Source: Phanerodontia chrysosporium
Lineage: Eukaryota > Basidiomycota > Agaricomycetes > Polyporales > Phanerochaetaceae
Direction: 5' to 3'
Assembly: GCA_001910725.1 (NCBI GenBank)
Contig: MJGA01000010.1
Coordinates: 1 to 64,000 of the forward strand
DNA length: 64,000 nt
A model generated the notes under the pieces. The model was not told where the DNA came from. It saw only the letters and a program-made list of their open reading frames with translations, and did no database searches. This document shows, piece after piece, positions 9,063 through 16,580 of this stretch. Within the stretch, counting starts at the first letter, position 1. Each line of letters opens with the position of its first letter. The translations under genes were made by a program, and so were the position numbers.

Positions 9063-12000
9063 ACCTGGTCGCCAACCTTGAAGAAGTGGGCGCGTTTCTT
9101 CGCGGCCTCGTATTCTTCTTTCATGCGAGCCTTGGTAAGGCGCAGGGCAGCTTCGGCCTCTTTGCGGACGTGAGCCATGCGGTCTAGGCGCTCATCGAGG
9201 GCGGGAACCTTGGTGTGTTTGCCGGCCGGGATCGTGAAGTCCGGTGTGTAGCCGTAAACAATCTCGAAGGGCGTGCGTTCGGTAGCGCTAGATACGTGCG
9301 AATTCAGGGTGAACTCAGCCATCGGGAGCCAATCGACCCAGTCGTCTTGGCGCTGGGAGACGAAGAGACGCAGGAATTTCTCGACTTCCTGGTTCTTGCG
9401 CTCGACCTTGCCGTTGCCTTCTGGGTGATACGCCGTGGTGAGACCAGTAGCGATGCCGAGGCGCTTGTATAGCGCTCGCATGTACTGAGCGGCAAACTGG
9501 GGTCCGCGATCGGAGAAGATCTTGCGTGGGAGGCCGTGAAGGCGGAAGATGTCCGTGTAGTGGACGTCGCCCATGCCGGCCGCGGTGATCGTTGAGTCGA
9601 CCGGTACAAGGTGGCACTGATCCGAATAGTGGTCCACGTAGACCGCGATCGAGTCCTTCTTGGTCTTGGCGTCGCGTGGGAGCTGTGTGATGAGGTCCAC
9701 GCCAACGTGTTCCCAGGGCCCTGAAGGAACATCGTGGGGCTGTAGAGTGGCCTTCGGGTGCGGGGCGGACTTGTACCGTTGGCATTGATCGCAGCCGAGC
9801 ACGTAGCGGCTAACATCGGCGGAGATGCGCGGCCACCAATAGTACCGAGAGACCAATTCGAGGGTGGTGTGTTTCCCAGGGTGTCCGGCGGTCGGCACGT
9901 CGTGGCAAGACTTGATGACGTCGTTGCGCAGCGCGGCACTGTTCGGGACATAGACTTTCCCATGGTAGTATAGGAGGCCGTTGTCCTCTTCCCATTCGAG
10001 AACGCCGTTGCGCAGCTTGCGGGGCCCCTTGGTCCGGAGAGTCTGCAGGGCGTCTGCGACTTCCTTTTCCTTTTCGGAGCAGTCGCGAATGCGCTTCTCG
10101 AGGAGGGAGGGGTTTGCGAAGGCTGCCGTGGCGGCTATCTTAAACAGCTCTGGCTTCAACACTACCTGCGAGCGATTGTCTTCTTCGTCAGAGACATGCA
10201 GCGAGGAGGGTCGGGAGAGCGGGTTGGCGAGGAGGTGCGTCTTGCCGGGGCGATGGATGATGCGGAAGTCGTACTCGGCGAGGTAGGAGGCCCACCGGGC
10301 TTGTCGCCGCGTGAGATTCTGCGCAGTCTTCCAGTACTGTAGATTCTGGTGATCGGTCCAGATCTCAAAAGGCTCCGGGAGACCTTCGAGGAACTGGCGC
10401 CAGTCCTTGAGAGCCTCGATGATTGCAAGCATCTCACGGTCCCAGATCTCGTAATTCCGCTCGGCGGGGCTCATGGTCTGCGAGCGATACGCGATTGGAT
10501 GCCAGAGACCATCGTCAGGGTTGCGTTGGGCTATGACTCCTCCGGTGGCGTAGCCAGAAGCATCGGTCTCGACGCGAGTCGGCCGATCAATGCTCCACAT
10601 GGCGAGCACGGGCTGAGTCGTGAAAGCGCGCTTGAGCGTCTCGAAGGCTTCTGCCTGTGCGGGACCCCAATTAAACGGAGTATCCTTCTTCGTCAGATCG
10701 TGCAGCGGGCGGCAGATCTTTGAGAAGTCTTTGATGAAGCGGCGATAGAAGTTGGCGAACCCAACGAAGCCTCGTACGTCTTTGAGGTTCTTCGGGGTCG
10801 GCCACTCGGCTACAGCCTTAACCTTGCCGGGATCCATGCCGACTTGTCCTTTGCTGATGAGGAGCCCAAGATACTCGATCTCTGAGCGCTCGAACTCGCA
10901 CTTCTCGGGCCGAAGGTACAAATCGTACTTGGCGAGGCGTGCCAGGACCTCGTGAACAATCTTCCGATGCGAAGCGAGATCGTTCGACCAGATGAGGATG
11001 TCGTCGAGGTAGACTGCGACCTTGCTCTCGGCGATGAGGTCGGCGAAGATGTGGTTCATGAGGGCCTGGAACGTGGCGGGGCTGTTGCACAGACCGAAGT
11101 ACATGACTCGGGGCTCGAAGAGACCGCGGTTGGTGACGAAGGCGGCTTTCCACTCGTCACCTTCCTTAATTCGGACGTTGTTGTAGCCCCAACGGACGTC
11201 GAACTTGGTGAAGATCTTGGCGCCCTGGAGCTTCCCGATGATGTCGGAGGCGAGCGGGAGGGGATAGCGATTCTTCACGGTGATGTCGTTGAGCTTGCGG
11301 TAGTCTTGGATGAACCGGAGCTTGCCGTCCTTTTTCTTGATGAAGAAGACAGGGGAAGCGATCGGAGACTTGCTGGGGACGATGTAGCCTTTGGCGAGTG
11401 CGTCGTCGATGAACCGCTGTAGTTCTTCGTTCTCGATCGGGGACATGGGGTAGACCTTCGATTTGATCGATGCCGGGGCGTCGGGGACGAGATCTATCGC
11501 GTGGTCCCAGGGCTGATGCTTCGGGAGCCGGTGCGATTCCTCTTCGGAGAACACCTTCTTGTGTCGGTGGTACTCTTTGGGAACTAGCTCTTCAAACGTC
11601 TTAGCGTACTTCTCGCAATTGGCTTCGACAGCGATCGCTTGCGAGTAAGTGTAGCCGGCGAGAATCCAGACTTCGTCCTTGGCGTCCTCAACAATGCCTG
11701 TTCGAAGCCATTCACGGCGCTCGGAGCGGTTGGCGTCAATCTGGTGGATGCCGAAAACCGGGGTGTCCTCAGCTCCGCCGCGGAGCTGAAATTGGACATC
11801 TCCCGTTTCCCAGTCGATATTCGGATTCCATTTCTTGAGCCACGGAAGTCCGAGGATAACGTCCTCCGGACCGATGTTCGTGACAAGAAACTCCTCCTTA
11901 AACGTGTAAGAACCCACAGTGAGCTGGAGTCTGGCACGACGTATGATAGATCCTGCTTCGTTCTTGGTTCCGTCGATGTTGTATAACGTAATTTCCCTTT

Positions 12001-12286
12001 TGAGTGGTACCGTGAGAATCTTATGCTGCTTGCAGAAGTCTTCGTGGATGAACAGCGAAGTCGCACCGGAGTCAATCATTGCAGGCGTGCGAATAGTTTT
12101 ATTGATCCCGGTGAGCTTTACTGGTACACGGTAGTGATTCGAGAAAGGGTCTAATACGGATATTGTACACGAGCGGATAGAGTCCGAAATGTCCTGTGGG
12201 TCTAACGAAGGCGCCGGAGTTGAATCCGGGCTTGACGAAACGGGGACCGACGATGCGGCGTCACTCCGGCCCCTTAAGCAAAACCC
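8933..12286 (-). CDS. pol: Pol polyprotein (protease, RT, RNase H, integrase)
   Basis: Replication enzymes of the element. The frame is open from the frameshift heptamer at 12286-12280; its first Met is at 12079. Retropepsin motif DSGAT; RT with FTKFDVRWGYNN and the catalytic YLDD in VYLDDILIW; RNase H with ETDASGYATGG and WTDHQNLQYW; integrase with a zinc-binding region ending CDQC and a DDE core including the VGVDLI, DRGPQFA and HPEGNGKVER segments. Pol is in the -1 frame relative to gag and lacks its own start codon, so expression requires frameshifting. The frame runs off after KLGP, where a C is apparently missing. Otherwise intact over about 1,100 residues. Confidence 0.95.
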   Translation of the reverse strand, partial: GFCLRGRSDAASSVPVSSSPDSTPAPSLDPQDISDSIRSCTISVLDPFSNHYRVPVKLTGINKTIRTPAMIDSGATSLFIHEDFCKQHKILTVPLKREITLYNIDGTKNEAGSIIRRARLQLTVGSYTFKEEFLVTNIGPEDVILGLPWLKKWNPNIDWETGDVQFQLRGGAEDTPVFGIHQIDANRSERREWLRTGIVEDAKDEVWILAGYTYSQAIAVEANCEKYAKTFEELVPKEYHRHKKVFSEEESHRLPKHQPWDHAIDLVPDAPASIKSKVYPMSPIENEELQRFIDDALAKGYIVPSKSPIASPVFFIKKKDGKLRFIQDYRKLNDITVKNRYPLPLASDIIGKLQGAKIFTKFDVRWGYNNVRIKEGDEWKAAFVTNRGLFEPRVMYFGLCNSPATFQALMNHIFADLIAESKVAVYLDDILIWSNDLASHRKIVHEVLARLAKYDLYLRPEKCEFERSEIEYLGLLISKGQVGMDPGKVKAVAEWPTPKNLKDVRGFVGFANFYRRFIKDFSKICRPLHDLTKKDTPFNWGPAQAEAFETLKRAFTTQPVLAMWSIDRPTRVETDASGYATGGVIAQRNPDDGLWHPIAYRSQTMSPAERNYEIWDREMLAIIEALKDWRQFLEGLPEPFEIWTDHQNLQYWKTAQNLTRRQARWASYLAEYDFRIIHRPGKTHLLANPLSRPSSLHVSDEEDNRSQVVLKPELFKIAATAAFANPSLLEKRIRDCSEKEKEVADALQTLRTKGPRKLRNGVLEWEEDNGLLYYHGKVYVPNSAALRNDVIKSCHDVPTAGHPGKHTTLELVSRYYWWPRISADVSRYVLGCDQCQRYKSAPHPKATLQPHDVPSGPWEHVGVDLITQLPRDAKTKKDSIAVYVDHYSDQCHLVPVDSTITAAGMGDVHYTDIFRLHGLPRKIFSDRGPQFAAQYMRALYKRLGIATGLTTAYHPEGNGKVERKNQEVEKFLRLFVSQRQDDWVDWLPMAEFTLNSHVSSATERTPFEIVYGYTPDFTIPAGKHTKVPALDERLDRMAHVRKEAEAALRLTKARMKEEYEAAKKRAHFFKVGDQVWLSTKDLSIDQPSPKLGPTSWVRLRFWKRSAIWTIGSSSRAG
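12242..12286 (-). promoter_or_regulatory. -1 programmed ribosomal frameshift signal
   Basis: Slippery heptamer G-GGT-TTT (12286-12280) in gag phase, exactly of the X-XXY-YYZ form; a 6-nt spacer GCTTAA containing the gag stop; then a hairpin (12273-12242) with arms GGGGCCGG and CGGTCCCC, 8 base pairs with one bulged U and one G-U pair, loop of 15. The pol frame is open from the heptamer onward in -1. The identical arrangement in copy 1 supports function. Confidence 0.75.
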
Positions 12287-13929
12287 CCGAGCTGCTTTTG
12301 TATCAGAGCCAGCTGATCACGGAGGGCGGCGATAGCGGCGCTCTGATCGTCAGACGAGCTGCCAGAAGACGAGGAGGCTGGAGACGAGGAGTCCTGTGAC
12401 GAGGTATCCGAAGACGAGGCGCGGACGGCGGCGGTAGCGGGGGCGGTTCTCGGCTTGCCCTCGAGGCGAGCGCGACAGACGCGGGACCAGTGACCTTTCT
12501 TGCCACAGTGGTTGCAAACCGAGTCACGGTGAACGGGGTCCGTGGACTTGTGGGACTTCGAGCCGCAGACTTTGCAGCGATCCTTCATGACGGCATCGAA
12601 CTGACGCTTGAGATCCGTGCCAGTGAGGCCCTTAAACAGTTCGTCGATGTTCGCGGCGTCGATGTCCATCGCGTTCGGGTCGCGGAAGGCGCGCGCTGAC
12701 GAACTAGCCGGAGACGAGGACGTCTTGCCTTGCTGCGCCAAGAGATCCTGCGAGAGCTTGTCTTTCGACCGGTCGACGGCGAAACCTGCGTTCTTGAGCT
12801 CGTCGTACGTCTCGGGGCCTTTGCCGGTAGCGGGGTTGACCATGTACGAGATCCGTTCGAGGTAGTCCTTATTAAACTTCGTTCGCAGCCGGGCTGCCAG
12901 GTCTTCCGGGGTGAGCTTCGTGCGGCCGGCGAGGGCTTGGAACTCCGCAAAGAACTCCGCGAACCGACGATTGCCTTGCGTGCACGCCTGTAGCTTGCTG
13001 AGGGCCTCGGCCTTCTCGTCGACGGGCTCGAACCGGTTCTTGAAAGCCTCCCAGAATTGGGTGCGGGAACCTCCGAACAACTGAGTGCCGTCTGCCGCTT
13101 GCTCGATGTACTGCCGTGCCCATTCGGCGGCTTCGTCCTGCATGAAGGAAAGGGCGCCAACGATCCACTTCTGGCCGTCTACCAAGATCTTGCCGGTGTT
13201 TGCGTCTCGCTCGAGGTTACCGTTGACGTCGCGCTTGCCGAATTTCTCCGGCTGTCCGTCGGCGTAGATGCGATAGGCGGCGCGGAAGAGTCGGGCCGTG
13301 TCTGACCCCTTTCCTTTGAACGGCATGGGCTTCTCGACGAAGGGGAGCTCCTTGTTGGCGTTAACCGTTGCGTTGACCGTTGTCCGATTGGCGCCAATAG
13401 TCTGGGCCAGAGTGTTAACCGTGTTTGTAAGCTGCGTCATCGCCTGGGCCATTTGCAGGAGGGCAGCAGAGATGGGGTCGGGGGGAGCCGGGCCAGGAGG
13501 CGCTCCACCGGGAGTGCTCGACATATTGGGGGGACGGGGAGTATTGGCTCCTGAGTGAGCGCGGGAGAGGTTAAGCGGGGAGGGAGCGGGTTCGTGGTCG
13601 GAGAGGACGGAGCCGAGCGATGTCTCGGGAGACGAGTGGTGGCTGCTGTCCGGGGGACTGTGATCGGGAGTATTCGGAGTGGTGGCAGAGGCGCGGGCGA
13701 ATTCTAGCCGTTGCGCGAAATGAGGGCGTTCGAACTGTGTTTCTCGGTCGCTAGGCGGAACCGGGAGTAGCGGAGGGGCAGTTTCTCGATAAGGGCAGGG
13801 CTGCTGACTGCACTCCCTGGCTTCTCGAGACCCGTTGTTCTCCTCGACGTGGAGATCAGCAGGAAGAGTGACGCCGTTCTCTGTGGTTCGCCCAAAGAAG
13901 TGCGGGCAGTTCGAACAATCGAAATCCAG
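12274..13929 (-). CDS. gag: Gag polyprotein, copy 2
   Basis: Particle structural protein. From the first ATG (13524) it has 416 residues with a C-terminal zinc knuckle CNHCGKKGHWSRVC preceded by another Cys/His cluster. The frame is open upstream as far as 13944; all 7 differences from copy 1 in that 420-nt stretch are synonymous, so it is almost certainly translated. No ATG exists there. A CTG at 13929 has purine at -3 and G at +4, which would give 551 residues; a cryptic splice or reinitiation after the upstream ORF are alternatives. The extension is rich in Pro/Ser with a CSNC motif near its start. The stop TAA sits in the frameshift spacer. Confidence 0.88.
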   Translation of the reverse strand: MDFDCSNCPHFFGRTTENGVTLPADLHVEENNGSREARECSQQPCPYRETAPPLLPVPPSDRETQFERPHFAQRLEFARASATTPNTPDHSPPDSSHHSSPETSLGSVLSDHEPAPSPLNLSRAHSGANTPRPPNMSSTPGGAPPGPAPPDPISAALLQMAQAMTQLTNTVNTLAQTIGANRTTVNATVNANKELPFVEKPMPFKGKGSDTARLFRAAYRIYADGQPEKFGKRDVNGNLERDANTGKILVDGQKWIVGALSFMQDEAAEWARQYIEQAADGTQLFGGSRTQFWEAFKNRFEPVDEKAEALSKLQACTQGNRRFAEFFAEFQALAGRTKLTPEDLAARLRTKFNKDYLERISYMVNPATGKGPETYDELKNAGFAVDRSKDKLSQDLLAQQGKTSSSPASSSARAFRDPNAMDIDAANIDELFKGLTGTDLKRQFDAVMKDRCKVCGSKSHKSTDPVHRDSVCNHCGKKGHWSRVCRARLEGKPRTAPATAAVRASSSDTSSQDSSSPASSSSGSSSDDQSAAIAALRDQLALIQKQLGGFA

Positions 13930-13948
13930 AGCGACAGAAATGTATTAT

Positions 13949-14698
13949 TTAATCAAAGTATCCAGCCCGGTATACTATGTCTAACTCTCCCACGATGCGG
14001 CGGAAATTGCGCCTTAAACCGACGAACGAAATGTCACCAATCTGAGCAAGACCTAGCTCGTATTGGTGCCACTCCTTAAACGTGGTGGTGGGAGCGAGGC
14101 GGCTGAGCTCGTTGCGGATCTGTCGAAGACGTTCGAGCAGCTGGCAGACGCCGTGCGCGCGGTCGCTGTTCACCAGGTGGAAGAGGTCGACTTCCTCGAT
14201 GGCCTTGAGACGCTTGATGGTCGCGTCGAGCTTAGGCGTGAAGATGCCGACGAGGTCGGTGGGGGAGTACTTGGGGATGTCGATGCCGACGGGCTTGTGG
14301 GCGATGGGCTCGTACGTCGGGGCGGCGCTGAGGCGCTCTGCCAAACTGAGCTTCGAGGAGGAGGCGGCTACGGCGGCCTGGGCTTCTTGCGCCTCTCGTT
14401 GGCGCTGCTCGCGGATGCGGTTGCCTACGCGTTGTTCGGCCTCACGAGCCTCGCGAACGGCAGTCCAGTTGATGGAGGGGACAGAGGGCGGAGGCTGGGG
14501 GAGCGTGGACACGTACTTGACGACCGCCTTGACTTTGCGGTCCGTCCACTTGACAGGGTTACCGGCCTCGCGACGACGTTGGAGGCGGTCGAAGATGCGC
14601 TGGGGGATGTGGTCCTTGAGCTGGACGTCTTTCGGCACTGCGAATGCAAGCCTCAGCAACGTGTACGGAGTGAGCGGGCTGCTCGACTACGACGTACT
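13949..14698 (-). CDS. Extra ORF upstream of gag ("ORF0"), copy 2
   Basis: Uncharacterised 229-residue protein. Coding parts: the A at 14698 joined by splicing to 14637-13949 (690 nt). The continuous frame has no ATG; removing the intron 14697-14638 brings A next to TGCCG and makes ATG-CCG (Met-Pro-Lys-Asp). Visible features: basic N-terminus with RIFDRLQRRREAG, a Pro-rich PQPPPSVPS, an Arg/Gln-rich predicted helix, and a helical C-terminal half ending AGYFD. Length and frame match copy 1. I recognise no domain; possible roles are a Gag-like N-terminal protein or an accessory factor. Standard Ty3/gypsy elements have no gene here. Confidence 0.65.
14638..14697 (-). other. Leader intron creating the ORF0 start codon
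   Basis: Donor GTACGT (14697-14692) and acceptor GCAG (ending 14638) define a 60-nt intron of normal size for this genome. Copy 1 conserves both sites (donor 3349-3344, acceptor ending 3289). The spliced junction reads GCG-ATG-CCG. Predicted from sequence only. Confidence 0.55.
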
Positions 14699-14779
14699 CG
14701 CTTTAATCGGTGGGGATAAACTTTTTTAAACGGTATTGTGGGGGAGCGGTAGGGGAAAAATGCCTAGGGCACCCAAAAG

Positions 14780-14789
14780 ATCTCGACCT
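14780..14789 (-). other. Self-primer binding site (Tf1-like), copy 2
   Basis: Two bases after the 5' LTR, the minus strand reads AGGTCGAGAT. This is a perfect 10-nt complement of ATCTCGACCT (14983-14974), which lies 34 bases downstream of the LTR TATA box, about where the mRNA should begin. In Tf1/sushi elements the mRNA 5' end folds back onto such a site and primes reverse transcription in place of a tRNA. No match to the usual tRNA-primed TGG motif is seen here. Confidence 0.65.
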
Positions 14790-14791
14790 AA

Positions 14792-15487
14792 TGTCGCGGA
14801 GCGAAGGCTCAACGCTTCACAAGGGAGGACAGATGGGGAGGTCGACGTCGAGGCGCGGCGGAGCGAGTCACGCAGCGACGAACACACTTGTTCAGCTGTC
14901 CGTATTGACCAAGATAACATTAGCGAACTATTCTACTATACAAGCTGGGGCTTACCTGTCCGTATTGACCAAGAGGTCGAGATGACGGACAGGAGCGAGG
15001 AGTGCTACCCTTATATACTACAGAGTCTTTAGGGCAGGCCGTACGATTACCTAAGCTGATGGGCAGTGCTTGGCATAGCCAGCGAGGCTGCGACGCGGGC
15101 TGCGCGGCGAGGCTGTGCGGGGGCTATGTCACGAGGCTGTGTCAGCTGGCAGTGTCCGAGGCTGCGTCGGACCGAGGCTGTGTCATGGGGATGATTAGCT
15201 CGGCGAGCCTCGGCGAGGGGAGTCATCAGGGATGACAGTGCCTCCTCGGCGATCCGGGGAACCGGTTGCAGGGCAGACCGGTGATCCGGGCAGTGTCTGA
15301 GCGCGCAGCGGGATGCGCTGGCGTCTAAGGGTGATGCGCCATCAGGGCGCTGGCGCTGGGTGGCCAGGCGCTGAGCGTGGGCGGCTAGGACTCCAGACGG
15401 CGCGAGGGCTGCTCGCCCGTTGGATTTAATCGAGGAAAATAGCCAGAAATCGGCGAAAAATAGGGCTGCGCCGTCACATCCGTGACA
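14792..15487 (-). repeat. 5' LTR of copy 2 (696 bp)
   Basis: Same termini and length as the 3' LTR at 7789-8484, with no difference seen on reading the two in parallel. Promoter: TATATAAG near 15017-15010, start near 14983. A consensus donor CAG|GTAAGC lies about 28 nt after the presumed start (14955-14950) and is also in the other LTRs. Confidence 0.95.
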
Positions 15488-15492
15488 GCATC
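15488..15492. repeat. Target site duplication, right (GCATC)
   Basis: GCATC directly after the element, matching 7784-7788. Confidence 0.9.
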
Positions 15493-15493
15493 C

Positions 15494-15501
15494 CTTATAT
15501 A
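15494..15501 (-). promoter_or_regulatory. Displaced TATA box of con-6
   Basis: TATATAAG on the minus strand, one base from the target duplication. Removing the element and one GCATC would put it about 100 nt upstream of the con-6 ATG, the spacing seen at other genes in this window, so it was very probably the con-6 core promoter. Confidence 0.7.
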
Positions 15502-16580
15502 CCCTGCCCTCAGTCATGACGTCGATGCCTGCAGGTTGGTGGGGAAATATTGACGTAGTTCCCACCAAAAATCACTGTTACCTTTACGTTCTTCTACACC
15601 ACTTGTCTCCACTGCGGAGGCCAAGTGGCGGAGCGTTGCCAAACCAGGTGGACACCGGTTTTGATGCGCCTGATGCGCCTGATGCGCACTCAGACGCCGG
15701 ACGAAACCTCCCGCCTCATGTCTTCGAAATCGAACTCGTTTCCTTCTCATCATACCCTGCAATCACCGCCTCATAATTAATTTCACACCATGCATCGACG
15801 GTGGGAAAGGAAATGCATCTTCAGGGTCGTCACGAACGGAAGGTGCGCATGTCCCTTAGTCGTTCTCGCTTGTTCGAGGACTTGACTTCCATCTTTAAGG
15901 CTACTCGTCGGTCATCTTACCTGCGAATGTGCAGTATGATCTCGTTTCCGACTCGCTGTGTGAAGCGGTACCTTGGCGACTAGGCACATACCCCAGCCGG
16001 CGGCGTGCGTTACGGAAGCAAACTGATCGAGTATCTTATTGTACCTGGCACGATCGCCCTCCACAGGTTCACCCTCTGCTTTCATTTTATCGAGCCATCG
16101 CACCCGTGCAGCTGGCCCAGACGCACCCACCAGCCGAGCTCCTAATCGGAGATGTCGCGCAGACCCCCGCGTACACTCGTCAGCCTCCCAGGGGCTGCCC
16201 AAGGTCCGCCTCGAGCGGCGGAGGCGCCATCGGAGTGGTGAGAAAAAACTCTCGATAAACCCTCGATAGGGTTCCGAGCGCGGCCAGGGCTGATCAGGGT
16301 GCCAGTCGCTCGTCGCCCCGGGCGGCTTAACCACGGATTGCCAAAATCTGCAGGGGGCTTGTGCTGGAGCCCGTGCCTCTCGTCCCGGCATATTCCCCTC
16401 TTCCATCACCACCGTGCCAGCCACCGAAACGTCCCAGACCCTACGTTTGCAACGACCACGACCATCTCTCTGCCCCTGGTGTGCGTATCCGGGTACGTCG
16501 CGCTTGCACGCACGCTTGGCCTGCGCTGCGGACCTCCTCCGAGTCCGACACTGACGCCCGTTCCAGACAAAAGAAAAGCA
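15502..16580. other. Intergenic: former con-6 upstream region and FMO 5' flank
   Basis: No convincing coding sequence. The left part should hold con-6 upstream regulatory DNA now 7.7 kb from the gene. A short tandem GATGCGCCT repeat (about three units) lies at 15663-15690. The right part precedes the monooxygenase gene. Confidence 0.5.

Larger units (their letters stand above)
7789..15487 (-). mobile_element. Complete Ty3/gypsy chromovirus, copy 2 (7.7 kb)
   Basis: Complete LTR retrotransposon on the minus strand. Order in the sense direction: 5' LTR (14792-15487), self-primer site, leader intron, extra ORF, gag, -1 frameshift signal, pol (protease, RT, RNase H, integrase), chromodomain, polypurine tract, 3' LTR (7789-8484). 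LTRs are the same length and I found no difference between them, indicating a very recent insertion. A 5-bp duplication GCATC flanks it. The chromodomain places it in the chromovirus branch of Ty3/gypsy. The one obvious defect is a single missing base between integrase and chromodomain. Confidence 0.96.

Noticed and set aside
8529..11986. Long plus-strand open frames across the retrotransposon
   Set aside because: They mirror the codon structure of pol and gag on the minus strand and have no motif of their own.
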